Positions 16,520-25,088 of a DNA stretch of 64,000 nucleotides are shown in pieces. The DNA lies in assembly GCF_004795035.1 (NCBI RefSeq), contig NZ_SSBK01000022.1:1-64000 (forward strand), in the 5' to 3' direction. Position 1 is the first letter of the stretch; each line of letters opens with the position of its first letter. A program made the translations under genes and the position numbers. Source of the stretch: Streptomyces sp. A0958 (lineage in GTDB: Bacteria > Actinomycetota > Actinomycetes > Streptomycetales > Streptomycetaceae). The notes below the pieces were generated by a model that had not been told where the DNA came from, did not search any database, and was given only the letters and a program-made list of their open reading frames with translations.

Positions 16520-17320
16520 ATGTCATGGCGTGAACACCTGCTCATACGGGACGACGTCCGGCTCGCCTGCCGGGACTGGGGCGGGCCCGGACAACCCACC
16601 GTGCTGCTGCACGGATTGGCCGGACACGCGGGCGAATGGGACGCACTGGCCGAGTTGCTGACCCCCACCCACCGGGTCATCTCGGTGGACCAACGCGGAC
16701 ACGGCGCCGCCGAGCGCCACCCGCACGACGTCTCCCGCGCCGCGTACGTCGCGGACGTCGTCGCCGTCATCGACCAACTGGCCCTGCACCGCCCCGTCCT
16801 GGTCGGCCAGTCCCTGGGCGGTCACACCGCCATGCTCACCGCCGCCGCACACCCCGGCCTCATCGGCGCACTGGCACTCGTGGAAGCCGGCTGCGGCGGC
16901 CCGAACCCCGACGTCCCCACGAACATCGGCAACTGGCTCGACTCCTGGCCGACCCCGTTCCCCTCACGCGAAGCGGCGGCCACCTTCTTCGGCGGCGGCC
17001 GCCTCGGCGCGGGCTGGGCGGGGGGCCTGGAACACCGCGCCGACGGCTGGTGGCCCCGCTTCGACCGGGACGTCATGGTCCGCTCACTGACGGAGAACGC
17101 CCGCCGCCCCTTCCACGACGAGTGGACCCGCGTCACGTGCCCCACCCTGCTCGTCCTGGCCCAGTCCAGCTTCGTCCCCGCCGCCGAGGTCACCGAAATG
17201 CTCCGCCTGCGCCCCGACACCCGGGCCGTCAGCGTCCCCGGCACGGGGCACGACGTACACCTGGAGGCGCCGGAGGCTCTGCACGGGGCGCTGTCGGGGT
17301 TCCTGGGCGAGCTGGGCTGA
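16520..17320 (+). CDS. Alpha/beta-fold hydrolase
   Basis: A 266-residue alpha/beta hydrolase. The oxyanion-hole segment is LLHGLAGHAGEWD near residue 36, VDQRGHG precedes it in the fold order typical for the family, the nucleophile elbow is GQSLGG near residue 97, and the catalytic His lies in GTGHDVHLE near the C-terminus. No acid residue is obvious at the usual position after strand 6 (LLVLAQSSFVP). Probable esterase or hydrolase of unknown substrate. The ATG at 16520 has a GGGAG site 7 nt upstream and is preferred over an ATG at 16478. Confidence 0.85.
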   Translation: MSWREHLLIRDDVRLACRDWGGPGQPTVLLHGLAGHAGEWDALAELLTPTHRVISVDQRGHGAAERHPHDVSRAAYVADVVAVIDQLALHRPVLVGQSLGGHTAMLTAAAHPGLIGALALVEAGCGGPNPDVPTNIGNWLDSWPTPFPSREAAATFFGGGRLGAGWAGGLEHRADGWWPRFDRDVMVRSLTENARRPFHDEWTRVTCPTLLVLAQSSFVPAAEVTEMLRLRPDTRAVSVPGTGHDVHLEAPEALHGALSGFLGELG

Positions 17321-17340
17321 TTGCGGGCGGGGCGGGGGGG

Positions 17341-17379
17341 CCGGACCCCGGGACCGTCGCGTGAGGCCCGGGGGTCCGG
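17341..17379 (+). terminator. GC-rich hairpin after the hydrolase gene
   Basis: CCGGACCCCGGG at 17341-17352 pairs with CCCGGGGGTCCGG at 17367-17379, a stem of 12 pairs with one bulged G and a 14-nt loop, 20 nt after the hydrolase stop. There is no T-tract, which is common for Streptomyces terminators. Confidence 0.7.
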
Positions 17380-17640
17380 TCGGGCAGCGCCCCGCCGCGG
17401 ACTGGCCCAAACGTCGCATAAGCTCCGTCAACTGTCAGGCCAGGAGCGCGGCCGAGCGCCGACGGTCTCCCCGGTGATCCGGTCCTCCTGCGGCTGGGTG
17501 GCACCCAGTGCACTGTGGCACCCGGCGCCCACCCGATGCGGTAACCGGGATTCTGCCCTGCTTATCATCCGCCGCACAGAGCGAAACGGTCCGCCGACTC
17601 TGTCGGCAGACCGTCACGCAAGATCGAGGCCAGGTTCGGA
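17380..17640. other. Intergenic stretch, no supported gene
   Basis: Between the hydrolase terminator and the immunity-type gene. No open frame has a domain or a convincing start. The sequence becomes less GC-biased toward 17.6 kb, where the toxin/immunity remnant begins. Confidence 0.5.
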
Positions 17641-17979
17641 TCAGTCTTCCCCGTAGTGCTGGGAGACCGCCTCCCAATCCTTGGCCCACCAACCGCAGAG
17701 GCGGTAGATCTCTGCAGCCGTAGGGTCCTGACCCTTCACGGAGCGCAGGTGGTCGAGCAACCCGGCCTTGTGTCGCCGAGCCGCGATCACGTATGTGAGT
17801 ACGTCATCGCCGCTGATGTGGTCGTGGTCCGTTGCCCATAGGGCGTACTCGGGCCAGAGCAGCCCCGCGTACTCGTGGAACTCTCCGAGATCTTCCTCCG
17901 CTTCGTCCCACGCCTCGCTGTAGGCGTCGAAATCGTCGATAGTGGCCCGGCCCTGAAGAACATCGTCGATGAAGGTCAT
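17641..17979 (-). CDS. Probable immunity protein of a decayed RHS toxin
   Basis: A 112-residue acidic, Trp-rich cytosolic protein (LGEFHEYAGLLWPEYALWAT near residue 31, then LTYVIAARRH). Its ATG overlaps the stop of the upstream toxin remnant (ATGA), the usual toxin-immunity arrangement. It resembles small proteins found after polymorphic toxin genes in Streptomyces, but I cannot name its family with certainty; it does not look like the classic colicin E3 immunity protein. It has no internal stops or frameshifts, unlike the toxin. It would neutralise an E3-type RNase entering from, or made by, kin cells. Confidence 0.72.
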   Translation of the reverse strand: MTFIDDVLQGRATIDDFDAYSEAWDEAEEDLGEFHEYAGLLWPEYALWATDHDHISGDDVLTYVIAARRHKAGLLDHLRSVKGQDPTAAEIYRLCGWWAKDWEAVSQHYGED

Positions 17980-19018
17980 ACCTTGGTCTTCCGTCCCTTC
18001 ACCTTGGGCTTGTAGATCTGGCCGCCCTCGGGGTCCGCACTGCCGAGGTGGCTTCCCTTGGAGTCGTAGACCTCGGATGTCGCCGTGGGTGTAGTCCCAT
18101 TCGTAGTGCCGGCGGGACTTGCCGTTCTTCCCGTTGGTTTTCGTCTTGCCCTTGTACGACTTCAGCTTCTTCCAGTACGGGGAGTTGCCTGGGGTCGCCT
18201 TTTCCGTGTGCCCCTTCCGGTGAACGATCCACTGCGTGCCCTTGTAGACCGCGTACACCGTGATGCCGATGGCCGCGAGCAGGCTCTCGCCATGCGGGTT
18301 GGCGAGCTGAAGGACGGTCCCGCCGGTCTTGGCGGTGACGGCGGTGAGGCTGCCGTCGAGACCGTCGGCGTTGCGGGTCAGCGCGCCGGTGGCGGTGTTT
18401 TCGACGATCCAGCGCGGAGCGTCCGTGTCACCGCCGTAATGGTTGGGCGTCTGTCGGAGAGGGTGTAGTCGCCCGTGAGCAGGTTCACCGAACCCGGCCC
18501 ACTTGCTCGCTTGCGGCCCCGTCGGCGTTGCTGTCGACCACGACGGTGATCGGGTCGGAGGAGGTGGCGGCACTGCCCGCGCCGGCGAAGTCCGCCCGCA
18601 CCTGCACGGTGCCGTCCGGAGTGACGGTCGAGTTCGCGTTCCAGGTCAGATCGGCGCTCTTGCCCGAGGCAAGCGAGGCCGGCCATGAGGTGGGTGGCTG
18701 TCCGGCGTTGGTGACGTCAGCTGCCGGGATGGATGTCCAGGTGTCGGCGTCGCCGAGTCGCCAGAAGAAGGTGCCCTTGTCGTACTTGGCCGTGTCGGCT
18801 TCCGCGGCCAGCGGGACGCGGGCGGCGGTGCGGGTGCCGTCATCTGGGGCGGTGACGCCGCCCGGGCCGACGTGGAAGGTGTACGACACGGCTTCGGACT
18901 TGTTGTCCGCCTTGTCGGTGGCCCGCACCTCGAAAGTGTTGGTGCCCGCCTTGACCGGGGTGACGGAGGCGGCACGGCGAAGCTGAACCGGATCAACGGG
19001 GTCGTTCACTGGCACCAC
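17976..19018 (-). pseudogene. RHS-repeat toxin remnant with colicin-E3-like RNase C-terminus
   Basis: Pieces of an RHS/YD-repeat toxin lie in order on the minus strand. A first piece (19018 to about 18500) has a Big-like region (TFEVRATDKADNKSEAVSYT) and DSNADGAASEQVG. It shifts frame near 18495 (one base lost) into GPGSVNLLTGDYTLSD. Sequence then jumps to NHYGGDTDAPRWIVENTATG, from late in an RHS core, so most of the core is deleted. After a second jump comes the toxin domain, with HYEWDYTHGDI. One extra base near 18075 shifts the frame before EVYDSKGSHLGSADPEGG and KVKGRKTKV. The motif order matches colicin E3 (YEWDSQHGELE, HLGSFDP), a 16S rRNA nuclease. Confidence 0.82.
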
Positions 19019-19242
19019 CCCCAGGTCCTCCGGCGCACCGGGAGTTACGGCCCATGGGCGTCAACGCGCCATCCCCAGCTACCTGTTGTGACTGAAACGA
19101 ATCGATTCCTCAACAGTTCCGGCCGGTTGGCCTACGCTTTGCATGCCCCAGCCCCCGAACGGGGGTTCGATGTGTCGTGAAAGGTTTCGCTTCTCGTGGC
19201 TGGCACCGATGTCTGCAGGGTCGTCAGGTCGGGGCCGCTGTG

Positions 19243-20757
19243 GTGAGCCGACCGTCGAGGGAGCCAGGACGCGGCCCCGGTGCGAGCGCCGCCGTCGCCG
19301 GATGGGCCGTCGCGCTGTCGGGCGCCGCCGGTGCGGGGTGGGTCGTCGTCACCGCGGACGCCGAGCGGCACCGGGCGCTGGCGGGAGCCTGTGCCGCGGC
19401 GGTCGTCCTGCTGATCGCCCGCGTACTGACCCTCACCCGGCGGCTGTCCACCGAACGCGCACACCGTGCCCGGGAGGCCGGAGTGGCCACCGCCCGGGGC
19501 GCCGAGGTGGCGCATCTGGCCGCGGTACGCGTCCCGGCCATCGCCGAGCGGCTGCGGACCGGACAGCGACTGGATGGTGTGCCGGGGCCGATGGCGTCGC
19601 CGGAGCAGACCGGTGAGGAATTCGCCCGAGCGCTGGACTCGGTCGTCGTCGCGCTCGGCTCGGACACGGCCGTGCACCGCGAGCGTGCGCTGCGCGACTC
19701 GGTGCAGGCCGCCTTCGAATCCGTGGCGCGCACCATGCACGTGATGGCCACCGTGCAGCAGCAGGTCCTGGACGAGGTCGAGCGCTCCATCGAAGACCCT
19801 CTTCTGATGGCGAACGTGATGAAGGCCGACCACGCGGCCTCGCAGATGACCCGCAAGGCGCAGACCCTTCTGGTGATGTGCGGGATCTGGCCCGCCCGTC
19901 GGGAGACCCGACCGGTCTCGCTCTACGACTGCGTACGGGGCGCCCAGTCCCGGATCGTGGAGTTCGGGCGGATCGAGGTGCACGGCGGACAGACCCTGTA
20001 CGCGGTGCCCCCGGCTGCGGAGGGGCTGATGCACTCCATTGCCGAACTACTCGAGAACGCCACGGTGTTCTCACCGTCCAGTTCCCCCGTGGTCGTCAGC
20101 GTGCGGGAGGTAGGCGCCGGTGCGGTCATCGAGATCGATGACGCCGGGCTCGGGATGCCGCCGGACGTCCTGCACCAGGCACTCGGCCAGCTTCGCGACG
20201 ACGTGGACCTGACCCGCCTGGGTGCGGTGCCCCGGGTCGGCCTGGCGTGTGTCGGGCGCTGGAGCCGGGAGCTGGGCTTCAACGTGGAGCTGAGCGCGTC
20301 TTCGGCGTACGGCGGCACGCGGGCGGTGATGTTCGTACCGTTCCGGCTACTGACCGACCCGCTGCCGAGGCCCGCCGCACACCGCCGTCCGGCGATCGAA
20401 CCGGCCGAGCACGTGGGGCCCGTTGCCCCCCTGGCAGGCGTGCGCGACGACGCCCCCGAGCCGGCCGGTGCGCCCGCCCCGACGACGGCCGGCCTGCCCC
20501 GGCGGCGCAGCCGGCGCGGTGCCACCCAGGCCACGACCGCCGCACGGCACTCGGCGTCCGACCCGCTGCCCGGTGCCGCGCCCGGCGAACCCTGGACGCC
20601 GGAGGCGGCACGCGCCTCGATCACCAGCGTGGTGTCCGGGACGTTGCGTGGCCGGGCGGCCGTCGACGCCGACGGCGACACCGAACCGGCGTCGCCCCCG
20701 CATGGCGGACAGTCCCTGCCCAGTACCCCGCACGAGCACGCCGGAGGCCGACCGTGA
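19243..20757 (+). CDS. cvnA: CvnA-type sensor histidine kinase, conservon 2
   Basis: About 504 residues. Two hydrophobic segments (VAGWAVALSGAAGAGWVVV and ALAGACAAAVVLLIARVL) lie in the first 65 residues, with a very short extracellular part. A helical dimerisation region follows, then a HATPase domain with N-box AELLENATVFSP and IDDAGLGMPP. The Pro/Ala-rich C-terminal tail ends with the conservon element SVVSGTLRGR. In conservons this protein recruits CvnB, CvnC and CvnD to the membrane. The GTG at 19243 has a GGGG eight bases upstream; GTGs at 19177 and 19240 are alternatives. The stop overlaps cvnB by GTGA. Confidence 0.85.
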   Translation: MSRPSREPGRGPGASAAVAGWAVALSGAAGAGWVVVTADAERHRALAGACAAAVVLLIARVLTLTRRLSTERAHRAREAGVATARGAEVAHLAAVRVPAIAERLRTGQRLDGVPGPMASPEQTGEEFARALDSVVVALGSDTAVHRERALRDSVQAAFESVARTMHVMATVQQQVLDEVERSIEDPLLMANVMKADHAASQMTRKAQTLLVMCGIWPARRETRPVSLYDCVRGAQSRIVEFGRIEVHGGQTLYAVPPAAEGLMHSIAELLENATVFSPSSSPVVVSVREVGAGAVIEIDDAGLGMPPDVLHQALGQLRDDVDLTRLGAVPRVGLACVGRWSRELGFNVELSASSAYGGTRAVMFVPFRLLTDPLPRPAAHRRPAIEPAEHVGPVAPLAGVRDDAPEPAGAPAPTTAGLPRRRSRRGATQATTAARHSASDPLPGAAPGEPWTPEAARASITSVVSGTLRGRAAVDADGDTEPASPPHGGQSLPSTPHEHAGGRP

Positions 20758-21197
20758 CCGGAACCATCACTCGACTCCCCGACCTGGGGTGGATGCTCCG
20801 CCCACTTACCGAGATTCCCGGCGTCCGGCACGCCGTGGTGGTGTCCGAGGACGGGTTGCGTCTCGGGCACGCCTCCGCCGAGAACCTCTCGGGTCCGGTG
20901 GCCAGCCTGAGCGTCGCCGACGCGGAGTCGCTCTCGGCGGCCTGCGCGGCGATGACCATGACGGGCCGGTCCACCAGCGCGCTGCTGTTCGGGCGGGGTG
21001 CCGGGACACGCCAGTTGATGTTGGAGACCGACCAGGGGTTCGTACTGTTCACCCATGCCGGGGTGGGCGCGCACCTGGGGGTCGCCACTGATCCGGACGC
21101 CGACGTGGGCCTGGTGGCCCAGCAGATGCAGTTGCTGGTCGCGAAGATCGGCGCACACCTGAGCAGCCTGCCCCGGGACGAGGCCGCCGCGACGTGA
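20754..21197 (+). CDS. cvnB: Roadblock/LC7-domain protein, conservon 2 (CvnB)
   Basis: A 147-residue roadblock/LC7 protein. LGWMLRPLTEIPGVRHAVVV starts the domain, followed by SEDGLRLGHAS, a helix rich in Ala and Ser, and a DVGLVAQQMQLLVAKIGAHL C-terminal helix. The GTG start overlaps the cvnA stop, and the stop overlaps the cvnC start, so the operon is tightly coupled. It should act with the CvnD GTPase as an adaptor or activating factor. Confidence 0.92.
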   Translation: MTGTITRLPDLGWMLRPLTEIPGVRHAVVVSEDGLRLGHASAENLSGPVASLSVADAESLSAACAAMTMTGRSTSALLFGRGAGTRQLMLETDQGFVLFTHAGVGAHLGVATDPDADVGLVAQQMQLLVAKIGAHLSSLPRDEAAAT

Positions 21198-21556
21198 TGA
21201 CGGAGCGGCCTGAGGTGCCGAGGGCGTCGGCGATCCGCCCGTATGTCATCACACGCGGCCGCACGGAGTCCGAGGGCGAGCCGCTGTCCTGGGAATCCCT
21301 GGTGATGACGACGGACACCGCGTTCCCCGCCACCCTCCAGCCGGAGCACCTCGCCATCCTGAAGCACTGCGAGGGGCTCATCTCGGTCGCGGAGGTGTCC
21401 GCTCACCTCGGCCAGCCGCCATCGGTCGCGCAGGTGCTGCTCTCCGATCTCGTCCGATGGGGGCTGATCGTGACCCGGCCGCCCATCCCGCAGGCCGAAC
21501 ACGCCGATGTGACCATGCTCAGAAAGGTCCTCCATGGTCTCGAAAGTCGCCTCTGA
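21197..21556 (+). CDS. cvnC: DUF742 protein, conservon 2 (CvnC)
   Basis: A 119-residue DUF742 protein. SAIRPYVITRGRT is the conserved N-terminal segment, the winged-helix-like part reads LISVAEVSAHLGQPPSVAQV, and the ending MLRKVLHGLESRL matches other CvnC proteins. The ATG at 21197 shares a base with the cvnB stop; a GTG at 21194 is the other possible start. The 3' end overlaps cvnD by 23 nt, as in conservon 1. Confidence 0.9.
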   Translation: MTERPEVPRASAIRPYVITRGRTESEGEPLSWESLVMTTDTAFPATLQPEHLAILKHCEGLISVAEVSAHLGQPPSVAQVLLSDLVRWGLIVTRPPIPQAEHADVTMLRKVLHGLESRL

Positions 21557-22166
21557 AACCCTGGCCGCGGCCGGCCCGCCGCCCGCCGCGGCCGGCGGGA
21601 AGTACCTCGACTCAAGCGTGTCGGGCGCGGCGAAGATCCTGGTCGTCGGCCCGCTGGGGGTGGGCAAGACGACGCTGATCGGTACGGTGTCGGAGATCGA
21701 ACCGCTCTCCACCGAGGCGTCGATGACCCAGGCGGGCGTCCGGGTCGACCCGGACGTGGACAGCGGCAAGAAGACCACCACGGTCGCCCTCGACTTCGGC
21801 CGGCTGACCATCGACGGCGACCTGGTCCTCTATCTGTTCGGCACTCCGGGCCAGCAGCGGTTCCTGCCGGCCTGGCAGGACCTGGCCAAGGGGGCGCTCG
21901 GCGCGCTCGCGCTGGTGGACACCCGGGACCTGGCGGCCTCCTTCGACGCGCTGGGCAATCTGGAGGATCTGGACCTGCCCTTCGCGGTCGCCGTCAACGT
22001 CTTCCCGTCCGGCCCCCGTTACGACGCCGACGACATTCGTACGGCCCTCGACCTGCTGCCCGAAACCCCCCTGGTCACCTGCGACGCACGGGACCGGGCC
22101 TCATCGATCCGGGCGCTGATCGCCCTGATCCGTCACCTCATCCACGTCGCCACGGAGTCCTCATGA
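21534..22166 (+). CDS. cvnD: Ras/Arf-like small GTPase, conservon 2 (CvnD)
   Basis: A 210-residue GTPase. The P-loop GPLGVGKTT is near residue 39, the switch region is GKKTTTVALDFGRL, and the G3 region is LFGTPGQQRF. NKxD is replaced by AVNVFPSGP, as in conservon 1. The 20-residue N-terminal extension is Ala/Pro-rich. It lies between cvnC (23-nt overlap) and the CYP157-like gene (ATGA overlap). Predicted to relay signals from the CvnA-CvnB-CvnC membrane complex. Confidence 0.92.
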   Translation: MVSKVASETLAAAGPPPAAAGGKYLDSSVSGAAKILVVGPLGVGKTTLIGTVSEIEPLSTEASMTQAGVRVDPDVDSGKKTTTVALDFGRLTIDGDLVLYLFGTPGQQRFLPAWQDLAKGALGALALVDTRDLAASFDALGNLEDLDLPFAVAVNVFPSGPRYDADDIRTALDLLPETPLVTCDARDRASSIRALIALIRHLIHVATESS

Positions 22167-23512
22167 GCACGCCGCACCCCACGACCGGTCCGGCCGTCGG
22201 CTGCCCCGTGACCGGCGCCTCCGTCGCGACGGCCGCGCTGTACGGGCCCGGCCTCGACGGCATGACGATGCCCGCGCTGTACGAGGAGCTGCGCCGCGCA
22301 CACGGCCCGGTGGCGCCGGTGTCCATCGCCCCCGGCATCGACGCCTGGCTGGTCCTGGGCCACCGCGAACTGCTCCGGCTCACCCGCGAGGAGCAGGACT
22401 TCTCACACGACCCGCGCCGGTGGAGCCTGCTGCGCGAGGGCCGGGTGCCGGCCGACTCGCCGATCCTGCCGATGGTCGGCTGGCGCCCCGCGCTGCTCTT
22501 CGCGGACGGGCAGCAGCACCGCAGGATGCGCACCGCCGTCTCCGACGCGCTGGCCGGGATCAACGGACACGAGCTGCGCCGCAGCGTCCGGGCCACCGCC
22601 GAGGCCGTGATCGCCGGATTCGCGGCGCACGGCGAGGCCGACCTCGTCTCGGCGTACGCGCGCCTGCTGCCGATGCGGGTGATCGCCGGGCTGCTCGGGC
22701 TGGACGAACGGACCGGCGGGGAACTGGTGGAGGCGGTGGCGGGCCTCGTGTCCGCCAGCAGCGGGGCAAGAGACGCGAGCCGCAGGATGGGCGCCATCCT
22801 GCACGGGCTGATCGAGGAGAAGCGGCGGGTGAGGGGCGACGACATCGTCTCGGCGCTGCTGCACCACCCGGCGCGGCTCACCGACGAGGAGGTGCTGCAC
22901 AACCTGGTGGTCATGTTCGTCGCGGGCAACCAGACCACGGTGAACTGGATCGCCACCACGCTGCGCATCCTGCTCTGCGACCCCGCGCTGCGCTCCTCGC
23001 TGAGCGGCGGGCACCTCAGCGTGGACGACGCACTCGACCTGGTCCTGTGGCGCTTCCCGCCCACCCAGAACTTCCCGGCCCGCTACGCCACCCGAGACAT
23101 GACGTTCGGCGGCCAGGACATCCGGGCGGGCGACATGCTGATCCTGGGCCTGGCGGCAGCCAACGCGGACCCGGAGGTCCTGCCGGCCGACGGCACCCCT
23201 GTGGTCGGCAACCGCTCCCATCTGGCATTCGGGGCGGGCCCGCACACCTGCCCCGCCCAGGACCCGGCCCGACTGATCACCCGGACCGCGGTCGACACGA
23301 TCCGGCACCGCCTGCCCGACCTGGAACTGGCCGTCCCGGAAAGCGAGTTGAAGTGGGTCAACTCGCCTTGGACCAAGGGACTGGGCACGCTGCCCGTACG
23401 TTTCACCTCGCCGCAGTTGCCGCAGGGCCCGGTGCCCTCCCGGACGGCCGAGGCCCCCGCGCCGGAATGGCCGCACCGGGACGCGGTTGAGCCACAGGCC
23501 CAGCCGCACTGA
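22163..23512 (+). CDS. CYP157-like cytochrome P450 (CvnE) without ExxR motif
   Basis: A 449-residue P450. The I-helix has FVAGNQTTVNW, the heme loop is FGAGPHTCPAQ (Cys near residue 363), and the K-helix segment reads DALDLVLWRFPP, so the ExxR pair is missing. This is the same deviation as in the first CYP157-like protein of this window and is known for the family. The C-terminal 35 residues are a Pro-rich tail (SPQLPQGPVPSRTAEAPAP) not present in the first copy. ATGA overlap with cvnD joins it to conservon 2. Confidence 0.88.
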   Translation: MSTPHPTTGPAVGCPVTGASVATAALYGPGLDGMTMPALYEELRRAHGPVAPVSIAPGIDAWLVLGHRELLRLTREEQDFSHDPRRWSLLREGRVPADSPILPMVGWRPALLFADGQQHRRMRTAVSDALAGINGHELRRSVRATAEAVIAGFAAHGEADLVSAYARLLPMRVIAGLLGLDERTGGELVEAVAGLVSASSGARDASRRMGAILHGLIEEKRRVRGDDIVSALLHHPARLTDEEVLHNLVVMFVAGNQTTVNWIATTLRILLCDPALRSSLSGGHLSVDDALDLVLWRFPPTQNFPARYATRDMTFGGQDIRAGDMLILGLAAANADPEVLPADGTPVVGNRSHLAFGAGPHTCPAQDPARLITRTAVDTIRHRLPDLELAVPESELKWVNSPWTKGLGTLPVRFTSPQLPQGPVPSRTAEAPAPEWPHRDAVEPQAQPH

Positions 23513-23572
23513 CCCGTTCGGAGCCCGTCCTTCCTCGGGTTGTCTCTCCCCCTCCGAAGAAATGGAGCCCTG

Positions 23573-24820
23573 TTGAACACGTCATCGCTGAACCCCGCGG
23601 CCGACCGTCCGCACCGCCTGGACCCGGCGGGGGGCTGCCCGCACGCGGCCAATGCCCGGCTGCTGGCCCGGGGTGCGGTCACCCCGGTGCTCCTCCCCGG
23701 CGAGGTGCAGGGGATGGCGGTGCTGGGCCACGACGCGCTGAAGGAATTCCTCGCGCACCCCGACGTCGCCAAGAACGCACGGCACTTCACGGCGCTCCAG
23801 GCCGGGGAGATCGCCGACGGCTGGCCACTGAAGACGTTCGCCACGGTGCAGGGGATGACGACCGCGGACGGCGCCGATCACCGGCGGCTGCGGTCCCTGA
23901 TGGGCAAGGCGTTCACGGCCCGCCGGGTCGAGGAACTCCGCCCCCGCATCGAGCAGTTGACGCTACGCCTGCTGGACGGCCTGGAGTCGGCCGCGACGGA
24001 GGACGGCGTCGTCGATCTGCGCACCCACTTCGCGCTGCCGCTGCCGATGGGCGTCATCTGCGAACTGCTGGGGGTCGACGAGGCCCACCACGACCGGCTG
24101 CACGCACTCTCCAACCAGATCGTGGCCACGGACATCGGTCCGGCCGAGGCGATGGCGGCCAACCGGGAGATGGTGGAGACGCTGACCGAGGTGGCCAGGG
24201 CCCGGACCGCCGCCCCTGGCGACGACCTGACCAGCGCGATGATCGCGGCCCGCGAGGAGAACGGCGACGGGTTCAGCCCGCACGAGCTGATCGGCACGCT
24301 GATGCTGACCATCATCGCGGGGCACGAGACGACGCTGAACCTGATCACGAACGCCGTACGCGCCCTGTGCACCCACCGGGACCAGCTCGACCTGGTCCTC
24401 TCCTCCAAGGCGAGCTGGGTGGACGTGGTCGAGGAGACCCTGCGCTGGGACAGCCCGGTGAGCTACTTCCCCTTCCGCTACCCCACCCGCGATCTGACCC
24501 TGGACGGCACCGTGATCCCCCAAGGCACCCCGGTCCTCGCGGGATACTCGGCGGCCGGCCGCGACACCCGCGCCCACGGCCCGGACGCGGCACACTTCGA
24601 CATCACCCGCACCGGCACGTCCCGCCACCTCTCCCTGGGACACGGCGCGCACTACTGCATGGGCGCACCCCTGGCCCGCCTGGAGAGCACCACGGCCCTG
24701 GAACAGCTCTTCACCCGCTTCCCGGACTTGGACCTCGCGGTCCCGGAGCCGGAACTGCCCCGCCACGCCTCGTTCGTGGGAAACAGCGTGCAGAAGCTGC
24801 CGGTGCGGCTGAAGGGGTGA
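23573..24820 (+). CDS. CYP154-like cytochrome P450
   Basis: A 415-residue canonical P450. I-helix IIAGHETTLN, K-helix EETLRWDSP (intact ExxR), heme loop SLGHGAHYCMGAPLARLE with the cysteine near residue 362. The TTG at 23573 is chosen as start because a GGAG site lies about 6 nt upstream; no suitable ATG or GTG fits between it and the conserved N-terminus. It pairs with the CYP157-like gene 60 nt upstream, repeating the order at 1.5-4.0 kb. Monooxygenase; substrate unknown. Confidence 0.87.
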   Translation: MNTSSLNPAADRPHRLDPAGGCPHAANARLLARGAVTPVLLPGEVQGMAVLGHDALKEFLAHPDVAKNARHFTALQAGEIADGWPLKTFATVQGMTTADGADHRRLRSLMGKAFTARRVEELRPRIEQLTLRLLDGLESAATEDGVVDLRTHFALPLPMGVICELLGVDEAHHDRLHALSNQIVATDIGPAEAMAANREMVETLTEVARARTAAPGDDLTSAMIAAREENGDGFSPHELIGTLMLTIIAGHETTLNLITNAVRALCTHRDQLDLVLSSKASWVDVVEETLRWDSPVSYFPFRYPTRDLTLDGTVIPQGTPVLAGYSAAGRDTRAHGPDAAHFDITRTGTSRHLSLGHGAHYCMGAPLARLESTTALEQLFTRFPDLDLAVPEPELPRHASFVGNSVQKLPVRLKG

Positions 24821-24878
24821 GGGGGCGAGGGGCGTTCGCGCCGGAATGCCGACGGGGCCGTTCGCACGGCTGGGCGGC

Positions 24879-25088
24879 TCAGGCGCGCAGGGTCCCGCCC
24901 TTCACGGCGGACACGAAGGAGGACCAGTCGGCAGCCGTGAAGGCGAGGGTGGGGCCGCTCCGGCGCTTGCTGTCACGCACCGGGACGACATCGGCGAAAC
25001 TGTGGGAAACCTCGACGCACGCGCCACCATCCTGGTTGCTGTGGCTGCTCTTGTGCCAGGTCGCGGCGCTCAGGTCGATGGATCGCAC
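24879..25088 (-). CDS. DUF397 protein
   Basis: A 69-residue DUF397 protein. WHKSSHSNQDGGACVEVS, VPVRDSKRRSGPTLAF and a C-terminal WSSFVSAVKGG are the family hallmarks. In Streptomyces such proteins are almost always encoded next to an XRE regulator with DUF5753, and the pair has been described as toxin-antitoxin-like or developmental-switch proteins. The GTG start has a GGAGG site and lies within the last 19 nt of the XRE gene. Confidence 0.9.
   Translation of the reverse strand: MRSIDLSAATWHKSSHSNQDGGACVEVSHSFADVVPVRDSKRRSGPTLAFTAADWSSFVSAVKGGTLRA

Noticed and set aside
17380-17640. tRNA or attachment site next to the toxin remnant
   Set aside because: No cloverleaf or conserved T-loop pattern could be drawn, and no integrase is present.
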